Assembly (NCBI GenBank): GCA_035942035.1
Contig: DASZDK010000005.1
Coordinates: forward strand, 1 to 28,847
From: JAHWJR01 sp035942035
GTDB lineage: Bacteria; Actinomycetota; Acidimicrobiia; Acidimicrobiales; CADCSY01
Direction: 5' to 3'
DNA: 28,847 nucleotides
The first letter of the stretch is position 1, and each line of letters opens with the position of its first letter. This document shows, piece after piece, positions 17,788 to 24,746 of the stretch. The notes beneath the pieces are model-generated. The model did no database searches. It was not told the DNA's origin and saw nothing but the letters and a program-made list of their open reading frames with translations. Made by a program: the position numbers and the translations under genes.

Positions 17788-17793
17788 AGCGTA
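17788..17793 (-). promoter_or_regulatory. TACGCT -10 box, leaderless-type, for leuS
   Basis: On the minus strand TACGCT ends 7 nt before the leuS GTG at 17780. The hexamer and arrangement match the one before the MoxR gene at 1187. No Shine-Dalgarno sequence fits between. Confidence 0.55.
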
Positions 17794-17861
17794 CCGGCCC
17801 GGGCTCAGGGGCTCTGGACGCTCGGCGGCGGATGCCCGGGCCGGTGGAAAGGGTTCTGGCT

Positions 17862-17867
17862 TATGCT
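17862..17867 (+). promoter_or_regulatory. Candidate -10 box of the SBP56 operon
   Basis: TATGCT lies in the 171-nt region between divergent leuS and the SBP56-like gene. Transcription would start near 17874, giving a leader of about 78 nt. No good -35 hexamer is visible. Confidence 0.4.
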
Positions 17868-17938
17868 TTGCATCGGTAGGGCCGAGATGCCCCCCGGGCG
17901 CCGACCCCGCCGCACCACCGACCTCGATCACATCGAGC

Positions 17939-17944
17939 AGGAGG
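17939..17944 (+). promoter_or_regulatory. Ribosome binding site of the SBP56-like gene
   Basis: A full AGGAGG lies 7 nt before ATG 17952. It is the strongest Shine-Dalgarno sequence in the window and suggests high expression. Confidence 0.85.
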
Positions 17945-17951
17945 AGCGCTC

Positions 17952-19328
17952 ATGGCGTCCTGGCGACCGGACCCGACCTTCTATCCCTCGGCGCGCATGG
18001 CCATGGCGGCCGAACCCGAGGAGCTGGCCTACGTGGCCCTGCTGAACACCTCCGGCAACCCCGATGCGCTGGGGGTGCTCGACACCGATCCCGGGTCTCC
18101 CACCTACGCCCAGGTGGTCGGACGCCTGGACATGCCCAATGTGGGCGACGAGCTCCACCACTTCGGATGGAACGCCTGCAGTTCGGCCCTGTGCCCCTAC
18201 GCCCCCCACCCTCACGTGGAGCGCCGCTACCTCCTGGTCCCCGGCCTGCGCTCGTCGCGGATCCACGTGGTCGACACCAAGCCCGACCCCCGCGCCCCGA
18301 CCATCGCCAAGGTCATCGAACCCGACGAGCTGCACCGCCGCACCGGCTACAGCCGTCCCCACACCAGCCACTGCGGACCCGAGGGCGTGTACATGAACGG
18401 ACTGGGCGCCCCCGACGGGAACGGGCCCGGCGGCATCTTCCTTCTCGACCACGACAGCTTCGATCCACTCGGCCGGTGGGAGGTCGACCGGGGGCCCCAG
18501 CACCTGGCCTACGACTTCTGGTGGCACCTCGGCCACGACACCATGCTCACCAGCGAGTGGGGCACCCCCAACATGGTCGAGGACGGGCTCAACCCCGAAC
18601 TATTGGGCCAGTACGGGCACCACCTGCACGTGTGGGACCTGCGCCGCCGGCGCCACGTGCAGGCCATCGACCTCGGGCCCGAGCAGCAGATGGTGCTCGA
18701 GCTGCGCCCCGCCCACGACCCCACCAAGGCCTACGGCTTCGTCGGCGTGGTGGTCTCCACCGCCGACCTATCGGCGTCGGTGTGGACGTGGTACCGCTCC
18801 AACGGGACCTGGGACGTGCGCAAGGTCATCGAGATCCCCGCCCAGCCGGCCGAGCCGGAGCAGCTCCCGCCGGCCCTCCAGCCGTTCTCGGCGGTGCCGC
18901 CGCTGGTCACCGACATCGACCTCAGCCTCGACGACCGGTACCTGTACGTGTCGTGCTGGGGCACGGGAGAGCTCCACCAGTACGACGTGTCGGACCCGTT
19001 CGCACCGCAGCTCACCGGCACGGCCGGCCTCGGTGGCATCGTCGCCCGCTCGCCCCACCCGGCCTCCGGCCCGCTGACCGGCGGGCCGCAGATGGTGGAG
19101 GTGAGCCGGGACGGCCGGCGGGTGTACCTGACCAACTCGCTGTACGGCACCTGGGACGCCCAGTTCTACCCGGAGGGCATCGACGGCTGGGCGGTGAAGT
19201 TGGACGCCGACCCGGGCGGCGGCCTCACCGTCGATCCCGACTTCTTCGTTCCCTTCGAGGGGGAGCGGCCCCACCAGATCCGGCTGCAGGGCGGGGACGC
19301 GTCCTCCGACTCCTACTGCTTCCCGTAG
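17952..19328 (+). CDS. Selenium-binding protein 56 (SBP56)/methanethiol oxidase family protein
   Basis: A 458-residue protein of the SBP56 (SELENBP1) family. Characterised members are copper-dependent methanethiol oxidases, which convert methanethiol to formaldehyde, hydrogen sulfide and hydrogen peroxide. Family marks are DELHHFGWNACSSALCPY (C76, C81, with conserved His), RPHTSHCGPEGVYMNGLGAPDGNGPGGIFLLD, HLAYDFWWHLGHDTMLTSEWG, YVSCWGTGELHQYDVSDPF and the C-terminal RLQGGDASSDSYC. There is no signal peptide, so a cytosolic protein is predicted, unlike the exported bacterial MtoX. The start is ATG 17952 behind AGGAGG. A membrane protein gene follows 27 nt downstream. Whether it acts on methanethiol here is inferred from the family only. 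Confidence 0.9.
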   Translation: MASWRPDPTFYPSARMAMAAEPEELAYVALLNTSGNPDALGVLDTDPGSPTYAQVVGRLDMPNVGDELHHFGWNACSSALCPYAPHPHVERRYLLVPGLRSSRIHVVDTKPDPRAPTIAKVIEPDELHRRTGYSRPHTSHCGPEGVYMNGLGAPDGNGPGGIFLLDHDSFDPLGRWEVDRGPQHLAYDFWWHLGHDTMLTSEWGTPNMVEDGLNPELLGQYGHHLHVWDLRRRRHVQAIDLGPEQQMVLELRPAHDPTKAYGFVGVVVSTADLSASVWTWYRSNGTWDVRKVIEIPAQPAEPEQLPPALQPFSAVPPLVTDIDLSLDDRYLYVSCWGTGELHQYDVSDPFAPQLTGTAGLGGIVARSPHPASGPLTGGPQMVEVSRDGRRVYLTNSLYGTWDAQFYPEGIDGWAVKLDADPGGGLTVDPDFFVPFEGERPHQIRLQGGDASSDSYCFP

Positions 19329-19355
19329 CGGCGACCCTCGTAGGTCGCGGGCGCA

Positions 19356-20006
19356 GTGGACGGCTGGTGGCCCTGGGTCGCCCTCGCCCTGGTCGGCGCC
19401 TACCACGGGCTCAACCCGGGGATGGGATGGCTCTTCGCCGTGGGCCTGGGGCTCCAGGAGCGGTCGCGCCGGGCGGTGACCGGGGCACTGGTGCCCATCG
19501 CCGTGGGCCACGAGCTGTCGGTGGCCCTGGTGGTCGTCGCCCTCGGTGGCGCGCTGGCCGCCGGGGCGATGGCGGTGGTGCGGTCCCTCGGCGCCGTGCT
19601 GCTGATCGGCTTCGGGCTGTGGAAGCTGGTGAGGCCGCGCCATCCCCGCTGGGTGGGTTTCCGGGTCAACCGCCGCCAACTGGTGCTGTGGTCGTTTCTC
19701 ATGTCGAGCGCTCACGGCGCCGGCCTCATGCTCCTCCCGGTGCTGCTCGGCCTCTCGTCGGGGCCGGGGAACGGGGCCGGTGACGAGCACGCCCTGCTCG
19801 ACCTGGGCGCTGGCGGCGCGTCGCTGTGGACGGGAGCCATGGCGGTGGTGGTCCACAGCGTCGCCATGCTCGTGGTCATGGGGATCGTCGCCGTGGTGGT
19901 GTACGAGAAGCTGGGCCTGGGCGTGCTCCGCCGGGGCTGGGTGAACCTGGACCTGTTGTGGGCGGGCGCCCTGGTGGTCGCGGGGTTGTTCACGCTCTTT
20001 ACCTAG
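19356..20006 (+). CDS. His-rich multi-pass membrane protein linked to SBP56
   Basis: A 216-residue integral membrane protein with about six hydrophobic segments. Buried or edge histidines are in GAYHGLNPGMGWLF (H17), PIAVGHELSV (H52), SSAHGAGLMLLPVLL (H120) and VVVHSVAML (H167). The HGLNP and HGAG-type motifs at helix starts resemble the NicO/UreH-like nickel-cobalt and related metal transporter superfamily, though I cannot confirm the family. Position 27 nt after the SBP56-like gene, on the same strand and before a hairpin, indicates a two-gene operon. Since SBP56 enzymes need copper, a role in metal supply or in moving a sulfur compound is a reasonable guess. The GTG at 19356 has no strong ribosome binding site. 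Confidence 0.75.
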   Translation: MDGWWPWVALALVGAYHGLNPGMGWLFAVGLGLQERSRRAVTGALVPIAVGHELSVALVVVALGGALAAGAMAVVRSLGAVLLIGFGLWKLVRPRHPRWVGFRVNRRQLVLWSFLMSSAHGAGLMLLPVLLGLSSGPGNGAGDEHALLDLGAGGASLWTGAMAVVVHSVAMLVVMGIVAVVVYEKLGLGVLRRGWVNLDLLWAGALVVAGLFTLFT

Positions 20007-20029
20007 CGCCGGCGATCATCCGCCGGCGC
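20006..20029. terminator. Perfect GC hairpin at the end of the SBP56 operon
   Basis: Nine-bp arms GCGCCGGCG (20006-20014) and CGCCGGCGC (20021-20029) enclose the loop ATCATC, starting on the last base of the stop codon. No T-run follows, as is usual for high-GC actinobacterial terminators. Confidence 0.7.
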
Positions 20030-20037
20030 GTGATGCT

Positions 20038-20489
20038 GTGGCTACGACGGACGGTGAGCTGTTCGTGGACCGAGTGGAGAAGCGTTTCTTCCTGCTCGTC
20101 GCGCTCGTGGCGCCGGCCGCCGGGGCGTCGCCCTCGTTCGTTCCCACGCGTCGCGCGCGACCCTGCTCGCCTTGCCACCGCTCGGGGCCGCCTCTCGCGA
20201 CGGTGACCGTCAGTCACGAGCGGGTCCAGGGTCGCGCTCGTCCCGGCGGACTACTGCGTCGGTCGCTGCCGCTCGACGAGCTCACCAGGCAGAGGTGGCT
20301 CATGTCCGGCCGCTCGCCTACGGGGGGTGGGGTTACCGTCTGCTCCCAGGGGTCTCCGCCATCATGATCAGGCGGGGAGACGGCCTCCGGCTGGTCAGGA
20401 GGGAACGACGTGACCTGGTGATCACGTCGCCCCGAGCGGCGCAGGCGGCCGCTGCAGTCGTCAATGAGTTGCTCATCCGGGCTCGGTGA
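20038..20489 (+). pseudogene. Frameshifted remnant of a small hypothetical protein
   Basis: The coding signal is split between two frames. From about 20200 one frame reads ATVTVSHERVQG...LLRRSLPLDELTR. The neighbouring frame then reads AEVAHVRPLAYGGWGYRLLP, followed by IMIRRGDGLRLVRRERRDLVITSPRAAQAAAAVVNELL and stops at 20489. Joined, LPLDELTR-AEVAHVRPLAYGGWGYR resembles small actinobacterial membrane proteins that carry an (I/L)PLD...GGWGYR...LR motif at their C-terminus. The shift maps near 20287-20292, where AGGCA would need one more G. The first 50 residues show at most one of the two helices expected in such proteins, so the 5' half looks eroded too. A genuine pseudogene is more likely than a simple read error, but this cannot be settled by eye. 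The family name is not known to me. Confidence 0.55.
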
Positions 20490-20513
20490 CGCGAGGGCAC
20501 CGTCGCTGAGGAA

Positions 20514-21419
20514 TCAGCTGTCGTCGCCGCGGGCCTCGAGGTCGCGCAGGAAGCGCTCGACCTCGCTGGCCAGCTCCTCGCCGGCGCCGGGGCCGGCGGT
20601 GAAGTCGGCGCCGTCGAGAGCGGGTTGCTCGGCGTCGTAGGCGGTCTCGAGGTTGTGCACCATCTGCGTGTGCTCGAGGTTGGCGGACACCAGGTCGTCG
20701 AGGCGTTGGCGATGGATGCGCGCCGTCTCGTGCAGGGACTCCAGGTCGAGGCGGAGATCGGCGAGGCGGCACAGGCCGTCCAAGAGCGAAGCACTGGCCT
20801 CGGGATAGGCCATGCCGGCGGCATAGTGGGGGACCTGGGCCCACAGACCGACGGCCGGGATCCCGACGGCGGCGCAGCGCTCCTCGATGGCCGCCCCCAC
20901 GCCACCGGGCACGTCGACCGTCGTCTGCACGTGGCCGGCCCGGGCGGCCAGCTCGGCGTCGGTGGCGGTGGTGGCCAGGCGCACCGGCCGAGTGTGGGGG
21001 ACCGGCGCCGGGTAGGCGCCCATGCCCACGACCAGGCGGACGCCCAGACTCTGGGCCAGGTCGACGACCTGGGAGGTGAACGCCCGCCAGCGGGCGTCGG
21101 GCTCGGTGCCGGTGAGCACGAGGACGTCGTGCTGGTCGAGGTCCTGGCCCCGGCGGAGCTCGATGCTCGGCCACGTGAGGCCGGTGTTGACCCCCTCGAC
21201 GAGATGGATCACCGGCCGGCGGGCGCGGTGGTCGACCAGGAGGTCCACGTCGAAGGCGGCGACCGGCGAGGTCTCGGTCGCCTGGAGCAGCTGTGACATG
21301 GCGGCGGCAGCGGCGTAGCCGGCGTCGATCCACCCGTCGAGCACCACCACCAGCACCGGATCGGACAGCGCCGGCTGCTCGAGCAGGTGGTAGAGGCGGT
21401 CCCCGCTCTGTTCGGCCAT
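20514..21419 (-). CDS. PAC2 family protein (proteasome-assembly-chaperone-like)
   Basis: A 301-residue protein of the PAC2 family, widespread in actinobacteria and archaea and related in fold to eukaryotic proteasome assembly chaperones. Seen are DPVLVVVLDGWIDAGYAAAAA near the N-terminus, RPVIHLVEGVNTGLTWPSIEL, HDVLVLTGTEPDARWRAF, VRLVVGMGAYPAPVPHTRP and the conserved AVGLWAQVPHYAAGMAYPEASASLL. The C-terminal part is helical and acidic. The role in bacteria is not settled. The start is ATG 21419, or GTG 21422 just before it; a TACTGT box 5-8 nt upstream suggests a leaderless transcript. It is divergent from the thioredoxin gene with only about 90 bp between the starts. Confidence 0.88.
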   Translation of the reverse strand: MAEQSGDRLYHLLEQPALSDPVLVVVLDGWIDAGYAAAAAMSQLLQATETSPVAAFDVDLLVDHRARRPVIHLVEGVNTGLTWPSIELRRGQDLDQHDVLVLTGTEPDARWRAFTSQVVDLAQSLGVRLVVGMGAYPAPVPHTRPVRLATTATDAELAARAGHVQTTVDVPGGVGAAIEERCAAVGIPAVGLWAQVPHYAAGMAYPEASASLLDGLCRLADLRLDLESLHETARIHRQRLDDLVSANLEHTQMVHNLETAYDAEQPALDGADFTAGPGAGEELASEVERFLRDLEARGDDS

Positions 21420-21427
21420 CACCAGCG

Positions 21428-21433
21428 ACAGTA
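21428..21433 (-). promoter_or_regulatory. TACTGT -10 box, leaderless-type, for the PAC2 gene
   Basis: On the minus strand TACTGT lies 5 nt before GTG 21422 and 8 nt before ATG 21419. A GGAGG just upstream of it is too far from the starts to act as a ribosome binding site. Confidence 0.45.
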
Positions 21434-21497
21434 CCTCCGGTGGTGCCGCCGTCCGCCATGCGTCGCCGGGGACTGCCTTCTGGCGACGATCCGCCGG

Positions 21498-21503
21498 TAC
21501 CGT
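21498..21503 (+). promoter_or_regulatory. TACCGT -10 box, leaderless-type, for the thioredoxin gene
   Basis: TACCGT lies exactly 7 nt before ATG 21511. An in-frame GTG at 21502 falls inside the box and so is unlikely to be the start. This supports ATG 21511. Confidence 0.55.
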
Positions 21504-21510
21504 GAGCGTC

Positions 21511-22221
21511 ATGGCCGACGTCACCGACGCCACGTTCGACACCGAGGTCGTGCAGCGGTCCCGTGAGGTCCCGGTTGTGGTCGACCTGTGGGCATCGTGG
21601 TGCGGGCCGTGCCGCCAGCTCGGGCCGATCCTGGAGAAGGTGGTGGGTGCGACCGAGGGTCGGGCCGAGCTGGCCAAGGTCGACATCGACGCCAACCCGG
21701 GGGTGGCCCAGGCCTTCGGCGTGCAGTCCATCCCGGCGGTGTTCGCCCTGCGCGACGGCAAGGTCGTCGACCAGTTCATCGGCGCCCAGCCCGAGTCGAT
21801 GGTCACCGACTTCGTGTCCCGGCTCCTGCCCTCGCCCGAGGAGGACGAGGTCAACCGCCTCGTCGCCGCCGGCGACGAGGCGTCCCTGCGGGCCGCCCTG
21901 GAGCTCGATCCCGACAACGCCGCCGCCGTGGTGGCGCTGGCCGAGCACCACGTCGCCGAGGGGCGCCGTGAGGAGGCCCTGGCCCTGCTGGCGCGCATCC
22001 CCGGCTCGGCCGAGACCCGCCGGGTGGCGGCCCTGGCCCGCCTCGGCGACGACGGCGTGGTCGGGGACGAGGGGATCGAGGCGCGTCTCGACGCCCTCCT
22101 CGACCGGGTGCGGGCCGACGAGGGCGCCCGCCAGGAGTTCCTCGACCTGCTGGAGCTGCTGGGCGCCGGCGACCCCCGGACCCTCACGTACCGCCGAGCG
22201 CTGACCACCCGGCTCTTCTGA
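21511..22221 (+). CDS. Thioredoxin-domain co-chaperone with C-terminal TPR (CnoX/YbbN-like)
   Basis: A 236-residue cytosolic protein. Residues 1-110 are a thioredoxin fold with an intact WCGPC active site (Cys 31 and 34) and cis-Pro in VQSIPAVFAL. Residues 115-236 are helical: the PSPEEDEVNRLVAAGDEASLRAALELDPDNAAAVVALAEHHVAEGRREEALALLARIP segment reads as TPR-like repeats, as in CnoX/YbbN. CnoX proteins protect clients from oxidation and pass them to chaperonins. Unlike E. coli YbbN, which has a degenerate CxxC, both cysteines are kept, so redox activity is expected. It ends 27 nt before the convergent decayed gene. Confidence 0.9.
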   Translation: MADVTDATFDTEVVQRSREVPVVVDLWASWCGPCRQLGPILEKVVGATEGRAELAKVDIDANPGVAQAFGVQSIPAVFALRDGKVVDQFIGAQPESMVTDFVSRLLPSPEEDEVNRLVAAGDEASLRAALELDPDNAAAVVALAEHHVAEGRREEALALLARIPGSAETRRVAALARLGDDGVVGDEGIEARLDALLDRVRADEGARQEFLDLLELLGAGDPRTLTYRRALTTRLF

Positions 22222-22248
22222 GCTTCGTTCAGTGGCCCTGCGCCGGCA

Positions 22249-23738
22249 TCAGGACTGGGACAGAAGTGGTGACGACGAGGCGACCCGATCAGCTGACGTG
22301 AGCTCGTCGACGGTGGGCGTGGGGTCGGCGGTGACGGGGGCGACCGTGGTGCTGCGCCGGCGAGTCGATCGCCGATTGTCGGCGTGGAGCCAGGCGTGGC
22401 GCTTGAACTCCTGGACGTGCCAGTAGCTGGGGTTGCCCTCCAGGGCGTGGAGGATGGCCTCGATGGTTGCCGCCGCCTCGTCGGGCGCCAGGTCGAGCGC
22501 AGCCCCGACCCGGTTGCGAAAGCCGCTGTCGTCCCCCAGAGCCCCCCAGCATCGCTTCAGGTCGCTGGCGGTGCGGATGCCCACCCGGCGGAGCCGGGCT
22601 CTCGGCGTCTCGGGGCTCCCTTCGGCGACCCCGAGCTGGCGGGCGCTGGGCAAGTGCAGGCACAGCAGCGCCTGGTCGATCCAATCGATCAGGCGGGCCA
22701 CGGGAGCCCGGCTGTGCAACATCAGGTCGACGAGGTTGGCCGAGACCAGGTTCTGCATGTCCTCGATGCCTTCCTCGGCGAGGCGAGCCTCGTACCAGAT
22801 GTTGAGGCCGTCGAGCTCGCTGAGCGGATGATCGAACCTGAGCGTGGGGATGAGCAGGCCGAGCGGCTTGGAGACCGCGGCGTGCAGCGCCTGGAGCCCG
22901 ATCTACGGGAAGAAGCCGACCATGAAGCCGAGGGCGGCGTGCACGTCACGCGACCCCGGCAGGTCGACGACTTGGACGGCGAGGAGGATCAGCGTCACGA
23001 AGACGATCCTGGCCACCGCGGCCACGTAGGCGCCGGTCTTCAGGTCGTCGCGAAGTACCGGCGCACGATGTCCTGGAGGATGAACGAGTGGGCACCGAGG
23101 AAGCCGAAGCCGAGCACCTCGTTGGGCAGCTGTGGCTGGCCCGAGAGCGATCCTCCGAAGAGCTCGATGTCGCTCCAGCGCTCCGGCTGGAGCACGAGGA
23201 CCCAGCCCAGTGCCAGCAGCACGGTGGCGAACAGCACCGGGGCGAAGGTCTCGGTTTGGGCGCGGATGGTCCGGCGCTCGTAGATGAGATCGAAGGTGCT
23301 GACCGACCCCTTGCCGTAGATGGCCTCGAACTTCTTGCGGTAGAGGTTGTCCTTGGTCTCGACGCCGAGCGCGGCGTGACGCTGGTGCCACAGCTTGTAG
23401 TAGCTGGTGTGCTGCGGGGGTGCGGGGAGGTTGGCGTACTCGTCGACGTGCAGGCGGAAGAGGTTGATCACGTACTCGTCGTAGAGGCTCCGACCCTTGT
23501 TCTTGATGAACTGGAGGTAGAGCCAGCCGGGCAGCAGCGCCAGCATGGTGGCAGCGGCCAGCTTGGCCAGGATCACACCACTGGCCTCGCGGACCACGAC
23601 CGCCGGCAGCAGCACGGCGATGATCGCCAACAGCAGCAGCGCGGACAGGAACATCACGCTCCAGCGCTCGCCGGCGGACACGTCCCCCGCCCTCGGGGAG
23701 GAGTAGGAGCGGTCGTGGCCAGGTGCCTCGGTGCCCAT
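22249..23738 (-). pseudogene. Decayed membrane protein gene (frameshift plus stop)
   Basis: Originally about 496 residues. From ATG 23738 (GAGGG 3-4 nt upstream) the frame encodes two N-terminal membrane helices (WSVMFLSALLLLAIIAVLLP and the following LAKLAAATMLALLPGWLYL) and a soluble segment with NKGRSLYDEYVINLFRLHVDEY. A third helix is FAPVLFATVLLALGWVLVL. The frame ends at 23040 just after HSFILQDIVRRYF. The next frame continues as DDLKTGAYVAAVARIVFVTLILLAVQVVDL...GFMVGFFP, meets TAG at 22903-22905, and goes on in the same frame as IGLQALHAAV...HPLSELDGLNIWYEARLAEEGIEDMQNLVSANLVDLMLHSRAP to 22249. The shift fits loss of one G near 23050 (GCGAC for GCGGAC), and the TAG fits a Ser codon TCG. 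Two lesions make a true pseudogene likely. Function is unknown to me. Confidence 0.75.
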
Positions 23739-23800
23739 GAGCCCTCGCTTCCCGCCTTGAGCGGCGGTCGGTCGCGCCCCGCCTCGGTGCGCTGCTGAGA

Positions 23801-23829
23801 GCAATACGGCTGCGCCTGCCACAAGTCAA
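23801..23829 (-). promoter_or_regulatory. Good sigma-70-type promoter for the decayed gene
   Basis: On the minus strand TTGACT (23829-23824), a 17-nt spacer and TATTGC (23806-23801) form a near-consensus promoter. Transcription would start near 23794, about 56 nt before ATG 23738. The promoter looks intact although the gene is broken. Confidence 0.6.
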
Positions 23830-23853
23830 GGGTTTGGGCCCTGGCAACCGAAA

Positions 23854-23874
23854 TGTCCCTCAGAAGTCGGGACA
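23854..23874. promoter_or_regulatory. TGTCCC-N9-GGGACA dyad upstream of the lysozyme gene
   Basis: TGTCCC at 23854-23859 and GGGACA at 23869-23874 form a perfect 6-bp dyad with a 9-nt centre. A further GGGACA lies at 23891-23896, exactly 22 bp (about two helical turns) after the second arm and inside the putative promoter spacer. This is the arrangement expected of an operator. Confidence 0.5.
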
Positions 23875-23884
23875 ACTGCCCCTG

Positions 23885-23912
23885 TTCGGTGGGACAAGCC
23901 GCCCTTTACGTT
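23885..23912 (+). promoter_or_regulatory. Candidate promoter of the lysozyme/peptidase pair
   Basis: TTCGGT (23885-23890), a 16-nt spacer and TACGTT (23907-23912) form a possible promoter. Transcription would start near 23919, about 29 nt before ATG 23948. The third GGGACA lies in the spacer. The -35 match is weak. Confidence 0.4.
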
Positions 23913-23935
23913 GCGCTCACTGGGCACGAGGCGGC

Positions 23936-23941
23936 GAGGAG
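23936..23941 (+). promoter_or_regulatory. Ribosome binding site of the lysozyme gene
   Basis: GAGGAG lies 6 nt before ATG 23948. The frame is open further upstream, so this site sets the start. Confidence 0.75.
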
Positions 23942-23947
23942 AACGCA

Positions 23948-24670
23948 ATGTCCGCAGTGGTGGAAGCAGGAGTGAGCACCCGCAGGATGCTGCAGCGGGG
24001 GGCCAAGGGCGAGGACGTGCGCATGCTCCAGGATCTGCTGGGGCGCGCCGGGTTCGTCGTCGACACCAGCGGAGGAGGGCTGGGGGTCTTCGGCCCCCGG
24101 ACCGAGGAGGCGGTGCGCGACTTCCAGTCGGCGAGCGGCCTCGACGTGGACGGGGAGGTCGGTACCAAGACGTGGGCGGCGCTGGTCGTTGGCGGAGGGA
24201 CAGCTCCGCGAAGCCTCAGTGACGCCGGCGCCCGCTTCATCGCCCGGTTCGAGGGGTTCCGCTCGAAGCCCTACGACGACCCCGCCGGTCACTGCACGAT
24301 CGGTTACGGCCATCTCATCCACCGGGGCCGGTGCACCGGCAGCGAGCCGGCCGAGCTCCGCGCCGGGATCACCGAGCAGCTGGCGCTGCGGATGCTCCAC
24401 GCCGACGCCGCCGTGGCCGTCGAGGCCGTGCGCACGAGCGTGAACGTCCCGCTCGCTCAGCAGCAGTTCGACGCGCTCGTCAGCTTCACGTTCAACCTCG
24501 GGGCCGGGAACCTGCGCTCGTCCACGCTGCTGCGCAAGCTCAACGCCGGTGACTACGGCTGCGTGCCCGCAGAGCTCAGCCGCTGGAACAAGGCAGGCGG
24601 CAAGGTGCTTCCCGGTCTGGTCAAGAGGCGGGAGGCAGAGGGAGCGCTGTTCCGGGACGGGACCTACTAG
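23948..24670 (+). CDS. Peptidoglycan-binding T4-type lysozyme (GH24)
   Basis: A 240-residue muramidase. Residues 12-79 are a PG_binding_1 domain (LQRGAKGEDVRMLQDLLGRAGF, FGPRTEEAVRDFQSASGLDVDGEVGTKTWAAL). Residues 90-238 are a GH24 domain. The catalytic triad E102, D111, T117 in RFEGFRSKPYDDPAGHCTIGYGH has the same 9- and 6-residue spacing as T4 lysozyme E11, D20, T26. The C-terminal part has FDALVSFTFNLGAGNL and LVKRREAEGALF, as in phage and prophage enzymes. There is no signal peptide or membrane helix, so export would need a holin-like route, cell lysis or another system, none of which is in the window. It is probably co-transcribed with the M15 peptidase gene 76 nt downstream. Confidence 0.92.
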   Translation: MSAVVEAGVSTRRMLQRGAKGEDVRMLQDLLGRAGFVVDTSGGGLGVFGPRTEEAVRDFQSASGLDVDGEVGTKTWAALVVGGGTAPRSLSDAGARFIARFEGFRSKPYDDPAGHCTIGYGHLIHRGRCTGSEPAELRAGITEQLALRMLHADAAVAVEAVRTSVNVPLAQQQFDALVSFTFNLGAGNLRSSTLLRKLNAGDYGCVPAELSRWNKAGGKVLPGLVKRREAEGALFRDGTY

Positions 24671-24732
24671 GACCCTCGTCCGGCCAACGACGTCCTGCCG
24701 AGAAGCGGCGGGACCGGTGAGAAGAAACGGAG

Positions 24733-24740
24733 AGGAAGGG
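24733..24740 (+). promoter_or_regulatory. Ribosome binding site of the M15 peptidase gene
   Basis: AGGAAGGG lies 6 nt before ATG 24747. It supports this start over longer readings of the frame. Confidence 0.7.
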
Positions 24741-24746
24741 AACGCG

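Noticed and set aside
14785..17931. Very long open frames on both strands overlapping leuS
   Set aside because: They are Arg/Ala/Gly- or Val/Gly/His-rich shadows; the leuS frame has all synthetase motifs.
17952..19328. Selenocysteine in the selenium-binding-like protein
   Set aside because: The frame has no internal TGA, and the conserved positions are ordinary Cys codons; the family name refers to bound selenium.
18167..19783. 538-codon frame over the SBP56-like and membrane protein genes
   Set aside because: Shadow frame: Arg/Pro-rich text with no domain, while the other frame holds the full SBP56 signature and a strong ribosome binding site.
22249..22758. Independent 169-residue gene starting at ATG 22758
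   Set aside because: Upstream codons in the same frame back to the TAG at 22903 carry the conserved WYEARLAEEGIED pattern, so this is the 3' part of a broken gene and not a separate one.
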